NCBI GenBank assembly: GCA_963703555.1
Contig: CAVPEV010000048.1
Coordinates: 83,124 to 147,123, forward strand
Direction: 5' to 3'
Length of the DNA: 64,000 bases
From: CAVPEV01 sp963703555
GTDB taxonomy: Bacteria > Actinomycetota > Actinomycetes > Actinomycetales > Cellulomonadaceae
The first letter of the stretch is position 1, and every line of letters starts with the position of its first letter. Shown piece by piece: positions 24,363 to 32,225 of this stretch. The translations under genes and the position numbers were made by a program. The notes under the pieces were generated by a model, which worked only from the letters and a program-made list of their open reading frames with translations, had not been told where the DNA came from and did not search any database.

Positions 24363-25064
24363 TCACGAGCCCGCGGTGCTCCCCACGTCCCCCGGGGGGC
24401 CGACGCGGGCGAGGCCGGACTGGTAGGCCGCGACGACCAGCTGGGCGCGGTCGCGCAGATCGAGCTTCGTCATGGCCCGGTTCACGTGCGTCTTGACGGT
24501 CATCGGAGAGATCACCAGGCGCTCCGCGATCTCCGCGTTGGTCATGCCCTCGGCGACCAGCACGACGATCTCCCGCTCGCGGTCGGTGAGCTGCCTGAGC
24601 TGCGTGGGCGCTCCGGCCGCCGCTGCCCGGCTCGGCTGGGACAGGAAGCTGGCGATCAGCGACCTGGTCGCACTGGGTGACAGCAGGGCGTCGCCGGCGG
24701 CCACCAACCGGATCGCGTCGAGCAGGTCGTCCGGCTCGACGCTCTTGCCCAGGAACCCGCTCGCCCCGGCGCGCAGGGCGAGGTAGACGTACTCGTCGAG
24801 CTCGAAGGTGGTCAGCACCAGCACCTTGACCCCGGCGAGGTCCTCGTCGGCGCTGATGCGCCGGGTGGCCTCCAGCCCGTCCACGCCGGGCATCCGGATG
24901 TCCATCAGCACCACGTCGGCCCGTGCGCTCTTGGCGAGGGACACCGCCTGCTCCCCGTCGGCGGCCTCGCCGACGACGACGAGGTCGTCGGCGCCGTCGA
25001 CGAGCACCCGGAAGCCGGCGCGGATCAGCGCCTGGTCGTCGGCGATCAGCACCCGGGTTCTCAT
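24363..25064 (-). CDS. LuxR/NarL-family response regulator
   Basis: The 233-residue protein from ATG 25064 has a receiver domain with the acidic pair in LIADDQ, the phosphoacceptor Asp55 in VVLMDIRMPGVDGLEA, and the conserved lysine in SGFLGKSVEPDDLL. The C-terminal NarL/LuxR helix-turn-helix is LTDREREIVVLVAEGMTNAE, then IAERLVISPMTVKTHV. It starts 4 bases inside the histidine kinase stop, so kinase and regulator are made together. Two-component pairs of this type next to ABC-2 exporters usually switch on the exporter in response to cell-envelope stress or antibiotics; the exporter here is the pair at 26316-28177. Confidence 0.94.
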   Translation of the reverse strand: MRTRVLIADDQALIRAGFRVLVDGADDLVVVGEAADGEQAVSLAKSARADVVLMDIRMPGVDGLEATRRISADEDLAGVKVLVLTTFELDEYVYLALRAGASGFLGKSVEPDDLLDAIRLVAAGDALLSPSATRSLIASFLSQPSRAAAAGAPTQLRQLTDREREIVVLVAEGMTNAEIAERLVISPMTVKTHVNRAMTKLDLRDRAQLVVAAYQSGLARVGPPGDVGSTAGS

Positions 25065-26287
25065 GCCTCGTCCCGGGCGACGGGCAGGCGTGCGGCGACG
25101 CGGAAGCCGCCGTCGGCGGTCGGGCCGGTCTCGAGCGACCCACCGGCGGCCAGGACGCGTTCGCGCATGCCCAGCAGACCCAGCCCGGAACCGCCCCACG
25201 CGGGCGTCGGAGCAGCGACCTGAGGGGTGCTCGCGTCCAGCTGCGGCGCCCGGCCGTTGGCCACATCGACCTCGGCCACAGGGCCGACGATCCGCACGGT
25301 GATCGTCGTCGGTGCGCCCGAGGCGTGCTTGTGGACGTTCGTCAAGGCCTCCTGGACCATCCGGAACGCCGCGACGCCGCCCGCCGGCGCCAGGGCGGGC
25401 ATCGAATCCGGCGCATCGACCTCCACCTCCTCGCCCAGGGCGCGGGACGACGCCACCAGCTCGGGCAGCGCCGACAGGCCCGGCGTCGGCGCGGTGGGGA
25501 GCGTGGCCTCTTCCTGGCGCAGCACGCCCAGCACCGACTGAAGCTCGACGAGCACGGACTTGGCCGACGTGCGCACGTGGCGCAGCGCGGCCTTGGCGGC
25601 GGCCGGGTCGCGATCGACGAGGTGCTCGGCGACGCCGGACTGGACGCTGATCACCGCGACGTGGTGGGCGATCACGTCGTGGAGCTCCCGGGCGATGCGC
25701 ACCCGGTCTTCGGCGACCCGGCGGCGAGCGGTCTCCTCACGGGTCTCCTCGGCCCGGCGGGCCCGGTCCTCGAGTCCCGCCATCGTGGCCCGGCGGCTCG
25801 AGATCGCGATCGAGGCGGCCGTCGCCAACCAGCTCCACAGGACCACGTCCTGGCGACCCCACTGGCCGTGCGCCATCCCCGCGACGAGCACCGCCGCAGC
25901 CCCGAGCAGCACGGAGGTCACCGTCGCGGCGATCAGCGCCTGCCGACGCGGCCGCTGCGCCGCGAAGGCGAACAGGGTGATGGCGACCGCGAGCTGGGCC
26001 AGGTTCGCCTGCCACCCGCCGACGATGGACACCAGGCTGGCCGCTGCCGCCGCCGCCAGCGCGGCGAGCGGCCGGCGCCGCATCTGCGTCAGGGCGAGCG
26101 CACTGACCACGGTCAGCGCGACGTCCGGCCGGGTGATGTCGATGGTGATCCCTCGATCGCGCGCCAGGCGGTCGCCCGCAAGCAGGGGGACCGCGACGAA
26201 CGCCGCACCGAGCGTGAGCCCGATCACCGTGTCGGCGATCGACGGCCGTCGGAGGAACGGCCCGACGGCGGAGCGCCCGAGGCTCAT
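25061..26287 (-). CDS. Two-component sensor histidine kinase (HisKA_3)
   Basis: From ATG 26287 the product is 408 residues. Up to residue about 165 it has several membrane helices without an obvious extracellular sensor domain, so it probably senses membrane state or a partner transporter. The dimerisation/phosphoacceptor motif is RIARELHDVIAHHVAVI with His203, typical of the NarX/DesK-type HisKA_3 family, and the ATPase domain has FRMVQEALTNVHKHA and GGSGLGLLGMRERV. It phosphorylates the overlapping NarL-type regulator. The open frame extends upstream into the neighbouring permease gene in another frame; the ATG at 26287 is preferred because it starts the protein-like part. Confidence 0.92.
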   Translation of the reverse strand: MSLGRSAVGPFLRRPSIADTVIGLTLGAAFVAVPLLAGDRLARDRGITIDITRPDVALTVVSALALTQMRRRPLAALAAAAAASLVSIVGGWQANLAQLAVAITLFAFAAQRPRRQALIAATVTSVLLGAAAVLVAGMAHGQWGRQDVVLWSWLATAASIAISSRRATMAGLEDRARRAEETREETARRRVAEDRVRIARELHDVIAHHVAVISVQSGVAEHLVDRDPAAAKAALRHVRTSAKSVLVELQSVLGVLRQEEATLPTAPTPGLSALPELVASSRALGEEVEVDAPDSMPALAPAGGVAAFRMVQEALTNVHKHASGAPTTITVRIVGPVAEVDVANGRAPQLDASTPQVAAPTPAWGGSGLGLLGMRERVLAAGGSLETGPTADGGFRVAARLPVARDEA

Positions 26288-26315
26288 GGCGGCAACAGTA
26301 CGGATCCGGCCACGG

Positions 26316-27188
26316 TCACACGTCGCGGCGCGTGATCGACACGATCGCCGCGCCGAGCACCACCACCACCCAGGCGGCAAGGACGAGCGCCCCGGTGCCC
26401 GGGCTGAGCACCGCGGTCCCGGCCGACTCCACGGCGGTGAACGCGGAGGCCGCTGAGCTGGGCAGGTACCGCAGGATCGGGTCCCAGCTGTCGGGCAGGA
26501 GGGCGCCGGCGAGGGGCGGCAGCACCATGATGCCCGCGACGACCGCGCCGATGGACCCGGCGGCGCTGCGCAGCAGGATTCCCAGACCGAGGCCGATGAG
26601 GGCGACTGCGGTGATGTAGCCCGCCATGCCGAGCACCGAGCGCAGCACGCCGGCGTCGGTGAGGCCGACGGTGGCCGCATCGCCTCGGGACAGCAGAGCC
26701 ATCCCCAGGACGAACGCGCCGAGGACCCCGATCACCGATGTGACCAGCGTCGCCCCGGTCAGCACCGTGGCCTTGGAGACCACGACCTGCCAGCGTCGCG
26801 GAACGGCGACCATCGTCGCGGCGATCATCCGCGATCCGTACTCCCGCGCTCCGGCCAGTGCGCCGAGGATCCCCATCAGGAGGACGGCGAAGTTGGCGCC
26901 CAGCAGCACGGTCGAGACCGGGTCCGCGTCGGTGAACGGGCCACCGTTGCCCCGTCCGCCGGGGCGCGCGACGGACCCCGTGGCCACGGTCGCGGCGATG
27001 GCCGCGAAGCCCACGAGCGCCACGAGCGCCGCCGCCAGCCCGATCCAGGTCGATCGCAGGGTCCGGAGCTTGATCCACTCGGCGAGCGTGGCGCTGCCGA
27101 GGGTCTGAGGCCTGACGACGGTCGCGTCGACGGGCCGCGAGGCAGCCCCGTCGGTGGCGCGCGGGCTGACGAGCGTGGTGGCGGCCAT
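26316..27188 (-). CDS. ABC-2 type exporter permease
   Basis: The 290-residue protein starts at ATG 27188, overlapping the ATPase stop (TGATG). It begins with about 30 cytoplasmic residues, then TLAEWIKLRTLRSTWIGLAA, the usual entrance to the first helix of ABC-2 permeases, and has six hydrophobic segments, with GAREYGSRMIAATMVAVPRR in the cytoplasmic loop between helices 2 and 3 as in bacitracin/lantibiotic-type exporters. It makes a dimeric export channel with the ATPase upstream. It is followed by the sensor kinase after 28 bases, so transporter and regulators may share a transcript. Confidence 0.9.
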   Translation of the reverse strand: MAATTLVSPRATDGAASRPVDATVVRPQTLGSATLAEWIKLRTLRSTWIGLAAALVALVGFAAIAATVATGSVARPGGRGNGGPFTDADPVSTVLLGANFAVLLMGILGALAGAREYGSRMIAATMVAVPRRWQVVVSKATVLTGATLVTSVIGVLGAFVLGMALLSRGDAATVGLTDAGVLRSVLGMAGYITAVALIGLGLGILLRSAAGSIGAVVAGIMVLPPLAGALLPDSWDPILRYLPSSAASAFTAVESAGTAVLSPGTGALVLAAWVVVVLGAAIVSITRRDV

Positions 27189-28177
27189 CAGGCAACCCTC
27201 TCGTCGGAGTCGGAGTCGGAGTCGGAGTCGGAGTCGGTGGCGGTGGCGGTGCGGGAGGTGTGGGCGTGGTGCTCGACGGTGCCGGCGAAGTCGACGCTGT
27301 CGCGGGTCAGCTCGAGGTAGGCGGCTTCGAGCGAGGTGGTGGTCGCGACGAGTCCGTGCAGTCGCAGACCGTGCGCGGCGGCCAGGTCGCCGATCACGTC
27401 GGCGGCCGCGCCGCGGACCTCGAGGCGCCCCGGCTCGGGGGAGACCACGCTCACACCCGGGCCGGTGAGCAGGGCCGCCAGGGGCCCGGCATCGGGCGTG
27501 GTGACGACGACGACGCCGGGTGAGGACGCCGCGATGAAGGCGTCCATCGAGCTGTCGGCGAGCAGGCGTCCCTGCCCGATGACCAGCAGGTGCTCGGCGA
27601 CCAGCTCCATCTCGCTCATCAGGTGGGAGGAGAGCAGCACGGTGCGCCCCTGCGCCGCGAGCTCGGCGAGCAGGGCGCGGATCCACTGGATCCCGTCGAG
27701 GTCCAGCCCGTTGACGGGTTCGTCGAGGATCAGCACGCCCGGGTCGGCGAGCAGCGCGGCCGCGAGACCGAGGCGCTGGCTCATGCCCAAGGAGAACGTC
27801 CCCGCGGCCTTGCCCGCCACGTCGCTCAGGCCGACCGTGCCGAGCACCTCGTCCACCCGGCGCGCCCCGATGCCGACGGTCGCACCCAGCGCCAGCAGGT
27901 GGTTGCGGGCGGTCCTGCCACCGTCGACCCCCTTGGCGTCCAGCAGCACCCCCACCTCCGCCAGGGGTGCGCGCGAGGTGACGAAGCGCCGACCGTTGAC
28001 CAGCGCGGCCCCTGAGGTCGGGGCGTCCAGCCCGACGATGACGCGCATCGTCGTGGACTTGCCCGCGCCGTTGGGACCGAGGAAGCCGGTCACCACGCCC
28101 GGACGGATCACGGCACTGATCCCGTCGACGGCGAGCGTGTCGCCGTACCGCTTGGTGAGGTCGTGCAGCTCGATCAT
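27188..28177 (-). CDS. ABC-2 exporter ATPase with Ser-Asp repeat tail
   Basis: The 329-residue protein has Walker A GPNGAGKSTTM near residue 39, signature SLGMSQRLGLAAALL, Walker B LILDEPVNGLDLDG and switch LLSSHLMSEME: the CcmA/DrrA/BcrA-type ATPase of ABC-2 exporters. A C-terminal domain of about 90 residues follows, and the last 15 or so residues are an acidic Ser-Asp repeat (SDSDSDSDSDSDE) encoded by a hexanucleotide repeat at 27203-27238. The tail is unusual for the family. The gene leads the minus-strand transporter/two-component array; the 168 bases to its right contain no gene. Confidence 0.92.
   Translation of the reverse strand: MIELHDLTKRYGDTLAVDGISAVIRPGVVTGFLGPNGAGKSTTMRVIVGLDAPTSGAALVNGRRFVTSRAPLAEVGVLLDAKGVDGGRTARNHLLALGATVGIGARRVDEVLGTVGLSDVAGKAAGTFSLGMSQRLGLAAALLADPGVLILDEPVNGLDLDGIQWIRALLAELAAQGRTVLLSSHLMSEMELVAEHLLVIGQGRLLADSSMDAFIAASSPGVVVVTTPDAGPLAALLTGPGVSVVSPEPGRLEVRGAAADVIGDLAAAHGLRLHGLVATTTSLEAAYLELTRDSVDFAGTVEHHAHTSRTATATDSDSDSDSDSDERVA
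27203..27238. repeat. Hexanucleotide repeat (GTCGGA)x5 plus one variant
   Basis: Five perfect GTCGGA units and one GTCGGT form a tandem tract inside the end of the ABC ATPase gene, followed by a shorter GGCGGT repeat. Unit length 6 keeps the frame, so slippage would change the number of Ser-Asp pairs without inactivating the gene. Confidence 0.9.
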
Positions 28178-28345
28178 GGTCGCCCTTGCTCGTCGTCGGG
28201 TGGTGTACGACCAACCATCGCACCGCCGGGGCGGGCCGTCGTCGTCCTGCTGGACCGATGAGGACGTACCGCGACGGCGGTAGAGGAGTCATCCACTCAT
28301 CCGGGGACCGCCGCACGAGCAGAGGGCTGACGGCCGAGACGCTGC

Positions 28346-28645
28346 ATGTACTGACCGGGGCGGCTCGCAGCCCGCCGGGCGTGGTTCGAGGTCGCGGGGT
28401 GGCTGGCCGTGCTGGCGGTCGCCGGCGGGGCCTTCTTGCTGGACGGCGGGGCGCCCGGTGCCGCCCTGACCATCCCGGGCATGCGGACCGCGGGGGTCAC
28501 CGAACGGTTGCAGGGCCAGTTCCCTGCGGCGGGTGGCGGCACCGGCACGGTCGTCCTCCCCACCGGCGACGGGTCGGCCCTGACAGACGCGCAGCGCGCG
28601 GCCTCCCGCTGCTCAACGCGCTGGTGGGAGTGGGGATCGGCGCGA
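28346..28645 (+). pseudogene. 5' remnant of an MMPL-family transporter
   Basis: From ATG 28346 the frame is M-Y-stop, then PGRLAARRAWFEVAGWLAVL, AVAGGAFLL, GAALTIPGMRTAGVTERLQG and FPAAGGGTGTVVLPTGDGSA. This is the start of an MMPL/RND-like lipid exporter: first helix, then the TIPG and FPAA..GT motifs of the extracellular domain. The third codon is TGA at 28352-28354; one base change from CGA (Arg) explains it. After about residue 95 the sequence loses similarity and ends in the convergent membrane gene. Six hundred or more residues are missing, so the gene is dead twice over. Confidence 0.6.
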
Positions 28646-28651
28646 CGGGCG

Positions 28652-29343
28652 TCAGGTGGTCTCCGGTTCGACGGGAGGTGCGCCCGGGACCCGGGTGCGG
28701 TGTGTACGAGTCCAGGCCACGATCGCCAGGCCGCCGAGGATCGTGGCGAGGGGCAGCAGGATCATCATGGTCGGCAGCTGCCAGAGCACCGGGACGATGA
28801 CGTCGCTGGACCGCGCACCGAGCTCGAGGGTGCAGGTCTCCACCGAGCCGTCAGGCGATGTCGTGCATGTGCCGGGACCGTAGACGATGTAGAAGGCGTG
28901 CCGCGCGGACAGCACCGTCATCAGCGCGGCGGAGACCAACCCTGGGACGAGCCGTGTCCGGCGGGCCAGCAGGGCGGTCCCTGCGCCGACGAGGGTGGGC
29001 CGTGGGGAACCACGGGGCGGCGTAGGCCGCGGAGGTCAGAGCAACCCATCCGACGAACCCTGCCAGCCCGAGCAGGATCATCACGGGCCGGTGCACCACG
29101 GTCGTACCACGCAAGCCTGGGCGCGGCCCGCAGCGCCTGACCCAGCCACCATCTGCGCGCCGCACGCTCCCCCCGGGAGGCTGCGACCCCGGCCCGTCCC
29201 TCGGCCAGGTCACCGAGCAGCTCGTCCTCGTCCTGGGCGAGCCCGGCCAGCACGAGCATGGGCACGCCGCCAAGGGCCCGGGGGCGCTGGAGCGCAGGCG
29301 CCGCGTTGGCGACGCTCCCGGGCCCACGCTCGTCGGGGCTCAT
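28652..29343 (-). pseudogene. PadR-linked membrane protein with two frameshifts
   Basis: Pieces in two alternating minus frames make one protein. From ATG 29343: SPDERGPGSVANAAPALQRP, LAGLAQDEDELLGDLAEGRA and ARRWWLGQALRAAPRL, a permease-prefix-like N-terminus. After a shift near 29115: VHRPVMILLGLAGFVGWVAL as a first membrane helix. After another near 29000: LVSAALMTVLSARHAFYIVY, a loop with two cysteines, then LPTMMILLPLATILGGLAIV and a short tail. The start overlaps the PadR stop (ATGA), so this is the regulator's natural operon partner. Two frameshifts make it a pseudogene unless the sequence is in error. Confidence 0.6.
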
Positions 29344-29660
29344 GCCTGGCCCCATTCCGCGGCCGGACCCCAGCGCCGGGAGGCCCGCTCGCGTTCGGCG
29401 GCAAGCACCTCGTGCGCGGCCGTCGTGAGCCGGTACTCCCGACGCGAGCGACCCCCACGCACGGGCAACGGCTCGGTGGTTCGAGAGGTCAGCAACCCCT
29501 TGGCCGCCAAACGTGACAGGGCGGTGTAGGTCGCGCCGACGGACAACTCCTGACCCCGCGCCGCGCTGACCTCCTCACGTACGAGCAACCCATAGGCAAA
29601 CCCGTCGTGCCGCGCAACCGCGACCAGCACGTCAAGCTCCAGAGCACCAGGAGTCCGCAT
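29340..29660 (-). CDS. PadR-family transcriptional regulator
   Basis: The 106-residue protein from ATG 29660 is a typical short PadR: MRTPGALELDVLVAVARHDG, YGLLVREEVSAARGQELSVG as part of the winged helix, then TYTALSRLAAKGLLTSRTTE, with RGGRSRREYRLTTAAHEVLA as the wing and dimerisation helix. PadR proteins repress stress or transport genes and usually their own operon. Its partner gene downstream is broken. The frame is open upstream to 29861 but without protein-like sequence; a near-palindrome immediately before the ATG could be its operator. Confidence 0.88.
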   Translation of the reverse strand: MRTPGALELDVLVAVARHDGFAYGLLVREEVSAARGQELSVGATYTALSRLAAKGLLTSRTTEPLPVRGGRSRREYRLTTAAHEVLAAERERASRRWGPAAEWGQA

Positions 29661-29661
29661 G

Positions 29662-29680
29662 TGTCTTACTGTGTAGAACA
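29662..29680. promoter_or_regulatory. Near-palindrome upstream of padR, candidate operator
   Basis: TGTCTTACTGTGTAGAACA has imperfect inverted arms around CTTAC/GTAG, is A/T rich compared with its surroundings, and ends two bases from the padR ATG. PadR operators are long A/T-rich dyads at the start of their own gene. Confidence 0.4.
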
Positions 29681-29875
29681 AATGCTGGATGGTCAACCGC
29701 CCGGCATCGCCCACGGCAGTGGTGCGAGCACCACGGGCACGGTCGGCGCCGTCCCGACACACCTCGAGCAGCACCCCTCGTAGTGCTTGCGGCGATCCTC
29801 GCCGCGGGTCCAGGCGACCATCACCTGCATCTGCCAGGGTTCTGACTGCGCCCGGCTGCAACGGACCACACGCCG

Positions 29876-30190
29876 TCAGCGGTCGTCGTCGAGCCGCTCG
29901 TCCAGCCGGGCCGGGTCTTGGCGGTGGTGCAGCACGGCGATGATCTCCACGACCTTCGCCTCGTCACGGACGCGATACCAGAGCTGGTACGGGAAGACGC
30001 GCAGGTTGACCCGCCGCGCCGCGCCGCGCACGACCGGTGCCGAATACGGGAACTCCCGCAGCCGCCTGGCGGCGGCGAAGAACTCGTCGACGATCCGCTC
30101 GGTCTGCTCTGGCGCGTGAGCGTCGTAGTACGCCTGGACTCGGTCGAAGTCGCGTTGGGCGTTGGCGCTGAGGCTGACAGCGAACGTCAC
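29876..30190 (-). CDS. parE: ParE/RelE-family toxin
   Basis: The 104-residue product has the RelE/ParE fold signature: FAVSLSANAQRDFDRVQAYY, then RLREFPYSAPVVRGAARRVN and LRVFPYQLWYRVRDEAKVVE and EIIAVLHHRQDP near the end. ParE poisons DNA gyrase and RelE cuts mRNA on the ribosome; the ending LHHRQDP and RVFPYQLWYRV are closer to ParE-type plasmid stabilisation proteins. It overlaps the antitoxin stop by 4 bases, giving coupled synthesis. Nothing is missing. It lies between the broken PadR region and the Crp/Fnr unit, with 215 bases of apparently empty sequence to its left. Confidence 0.88.
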   Translation of the reverse strand: MTFAVSLSANAQRDFDRVQAYYDAHAPEQTERIVDEFFAAARRLREFPYSAPVVRGAARRVNLRVFPYQLWYRVRDEAKVVEIIAVLHHRQDPARLDERLDDDR

Positions 30191-30405
30191 GCACTACGCC
30201 GAGCGCGGACCTCACGCTCGAACTCGTCCAGCGCCACGAAGCCCTCCGGGTCGGCGTCGGCCTCGGCGATGCGCTGGTCGATGATCGCGGCAACCTCCGG
30301 CGAGACCTCGCCGTCATCGAGCGAGTCCTGCAAGACGGAGATCAGTTCACGGCGCGCAGGCTCGTCGAGCTGCAACGCTCGTTCCAGAAGAGCCTGATCA
30401 ACCAT
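30187..30405 (-). CDS. Antitoxin of the ParE-type module (addiction module protein)
   Basis: A 72-residue acidic protein: MVDQALLERALQLDEPARRE, then ISVLQDSLDDGEVSPEVAAI and an end rich in charged residues. It matches the small addiction-module component family that wraps around ParE/RelE toxins with its C-terminal helix. It is first in the minus-strand pair. No DNA-binding domain is evident, so autoregulation, if any, would work through the complex. Confidence 0.83.
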   Translation of the reverse strand: MVDQALLERALQLDEPARRELISVLQDSLDDGEVSPEVAAIIDQRIAEADADPEGFVALDEFEREVRARRSA

Positions 30406-30908
30406 GCCTCGATGGTACCCATACGCTCAGCGCCACGCGCACAATGCCCCGAAGCCGGCGCACTCGTGGCTGCGGGCCATGCTCGTCGCCGGTGCCGCGC
30501 GCCAGGTGTCTGCTGAAGAAGTGGTGTTGTGGGTGTCTGGTGCGGGTGGGGCGGGCGGATCGCCACAGGGTTGGCCGGCTGTGCGGCGTTGTGAAGTCAG
30601 CACTCGGGGTGCGACACGTGGGTCGGTCCGCCCGCCTGGACCCATCGTGGGCCTGGCAGGAGTCGTTGTCCAGCCCGTCGGGGCTTCGGGCCAGGGCCCA
30701 GGTTCCGTTCTGCAGGGTGAGTCCGAGGTTGAGCAGTCGGCGCAGGTTCACGGACCCCACGTCCCACAGAGCCGCTGCGGACCATCACGTCCCTGCACCC
30801 ACCAACTCTCCCGGCAGGCACCCTGACCAGCCCGAAGGCGCGCAACCCCACGAACGCGAATTGTTCAGCAGGCTCCTGGTCCGACCGGCCGAACGAGATA
30901 CTCGGACC
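30406..30908. other. 503-base stretch without a supportable gene
   Basis: Frames exist on both strands but have proline-, arginine- and serine-rich compositions typical of shadow reading. A minus-strand piece (NLRRLLNLGLTLQNGTWALA near 30700-30750) looks slightly protein-like and could be a transposase or other relic, without start or context. The promoter of the Crp/Fnr gene should lie near 30860-30900; no TTGAC-N4-GTCAA box is present in front of it. Confidence 0.5.
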
Positions 30909-31607
30909 ATGGCCCTCGGTCAGGTGTCGGCAGGTGAGCCCTGCGTGTCGTTGGTCCCGCTCTTCGCGGGGCTGACGCGGGAGCAGCAGGCAGACGTGGC
31001 GACCCTCGCCCGCCCGGTCACCGTGGGGCCCGGCGAGATCTTCGTACGGGCTGGTGCGCGGCACGCGCCCCTGTTCGTGGTGCATTCGGGGATGGTGAAG
31101 CTCTCCCGCACGACGGCCGACGGCAGGAGCACGACCCTGCAGGTCCTCGGCCCGGGCGAGGTCGGCGGACAGACGTGGCTCCTCACCGGCGAGCGGCCCG
31201 AGAACGACGTGGTCGCCCTGGAGGCTGTGCGGATGTGCGTCTTCGCCCCGGCCGCGCTGGACACCATCGTCAGACAGTTCCCGAGCGTCGCGGTCGCCCT
31301 GCTGCGGTCGCTGGCCGTGCGGCTGGACTCCGCGGAGCGGATGCTCACCGCCAGGACCCTCGCCGACGTGGGCGCGCGACTGGCGGCCTACCTCCTGGAC
31401 TGCCCCACCACGTGGGGCGCTGGGGCCGCCGTGACAGCGCACCTGCCGATGGCCAAGAAGGACATCGCCACCTTCCTCGGAACCTCGCCCGAGACCGTCA
31501 GCCGGCGGCTCAGGGCCTTCGAGCACGAGGGCCTCATCCAGGTGCGCGGCATGGACGTCGACATACGGGATCCAGTCGGACTCGAGCTGCGCGCTCGCGG
31601 CGCTTGA
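30909..31607 (+). CDS. Crp/Fnr-family transcription factor
   Basis: I start at ATG 30909 (232 residues); the open frame to the left is not protein-like. Residues 20-130 form the cyclic-nucleotide-binding-like beta roll (GEIFVRAGARHAPLFVVHSG). The C-terminal helix-turn-helix is MAKKDIATFLGTSPETVSRR with Glu195, Ser198 and Arg199, the same E-xx-S-R pattern by which FNR and DNR read TTGAT/TTGAC half-sites. The four-cysteine cluster motif of FNR is absent (Cys12, Cys110 and Cys165 only), so it is not an iron-sulfur oxygen sensor; a heme/NO or redox sensor of the DNR type is possible. A perfect matching box overlaps its stop codon and serves the next gene. Confidence 0.92.
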   Translation: MALGQVSAGEPCVSLVPLFAGLTREQQADVATLARPVTVGPGEIFVRAGARHAPLFVVHSGMVKLSRTTADGRSTTLQVLGPGEVGGQTWLLTGERPENDVVALEAVRMCVFAPAALDTIVRQFPSVAVALLRSLAVRLDSAERMLTARTLADVGARLAAYLLDCPTTWGAGAAVTAHLPMAKKDIATFLGTSPETVSRRLRAFEHEGLIQVRGMDVDIRDPVGLELRARGA

Positions 31608-31617
31608 CGCAGGTCAA
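31604..31617. promoter_or_regulatory. Perfect FNR/DNR-type box TTGAC-N4-GTCAA
   Basis: TTGACGCAGGTCAA is a perfect dyad with the classic 4-base spacer; its second to fourth bases are the stop codon of the Crp/Fnr gene. Its centre (31610.5) is 41.5 bases upstream of 31652, the start point predicted from a TACCTT -10 element at 31640-31645. That is the class II activator position. Confidence 0.8.
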
Positions 31618-31639
31618 GGCGGCGCGGCGGGTTTCCTCC

Positions 31640-31645
31640 TACCTT
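31640..31645 (+). promoter_or_regulatory. Predicted -10 element of the DUF6448 operon
   Basis: TACCTT (TAnnnT form) would direct transcription from about 31652, giving a 22-base leader that holds the ribosome site GGAGGA (31664-31669) before ATG 31674. No good -35 is seen, as expected for an activator-dependent promoter. Confidence 0.5.
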
Positions 31646-31673
31646 CGAAATTCCACGACACACGGAGGAAACC

Positions 31674-32225
31674 ATGAACATCACCACGCTGCTCGGCTTG
31701 TTCGTCCGCACCGCGTCCGCCCACTGCGACACCGAGGACGGTCCCGCGGTCACCGACGGCCGTCGCGCCCTGGAGACGGGCAATGTCAACATCGCTGTCA
31801 AGTGGGTCCACCCGGGCGACGAGGAGGAAGTGCGGGACGCGTTCACCCGCGCCGTCGCCGTACGGGATCTGTCGCCGGATGCGCGCGACGTGGCCGACCG
31901 CTACTTCCTCGACGTCCTGATCCGGGTCCACCGCGCCGGCGAGGGCGCCGGTTTCGACGGCATCAAGCCCACCGGTGCGTATGTGCCCCCGCAGGTCGTC
32001 GCCGCCGACGAGGCGCTGTCGATCGGCCGCATCGACCCGCTGCGCGGGCTCGTGGATGACGAGCGCTGGGACGAGCTGGAGCGCAGGTTCGACCGGGCGG
32101 TGGCGCTGAAGGGCTTCGACGTCGACGACCTGGCTGCCGCCCGGCAGTACATGGCGGCATACGTCGCATTCTTCACGTACGCCGAGGGTCACGACCACGA
32201 CCACCAGCACGCCCACGCGCACTGA
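31674..32225 (+). CDS. DUF6448 protein with NiSOD-like HCD metal hook
   Basis: The 183-residue product starts MNITTLLGLFVRTASAHCDT. The first 16 residues look like the short leader of nickel superoxide dismutase, and the following HCDTEDGP parallels the mature NiSOD start HCDLPCG (His1, Cys2, Asp3, Gly7 kept, Cys6 replaced by Asp). The rest matches DUF6448: ALETGNVNIAVKWVHPGDEE, ARDVADRYFLDVLIRVHRAG, GEGAGFDGIKPTGAYVPP and a late helix ARQYMAAYVAFFTYAEGH. The tail GHDHDHQHAHAH is a metal-binding histidine cluster. The body is mainly helical with no membrane segment. It is controlled by a Crp/Fnr box and its stop overlaps the start of a NiSOD-maturation-type peptidase. Predicted: secreted-independent leader removal exposing an N-terminal His-Cys site for Ni, Cu or another metal. 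Function is unknown for the family. Confidence 0.82.
   Translation: MNITTLLGLFVRTASAHCDTEDGPAVTDGRRALETGNVNIAVKWVHPGDEEEVRDAFTRAVAVRDLSPDARDVADRYFLDVLIRVHRAGEGAGFDGIKPTGAYVPPQVVAADEALSIGRIDPLRGLVDDERWDELERRFDRAVALKGFDVDDLAAARQYMAAYVAFFTYAEGHDHDHQHAHAH

Noticed and set aside
23941..24363. att site or tRNA at the integrase remnant
   Set aside because: No tRNA-like cloverleaf and no matching direct repeats could be found by eye in the surrounding sequence.
27203..27238. CRISPR-like array
   Set aside because: It is an uninterrupted hexanucleotide repeat without spacers, inside a coding gene.
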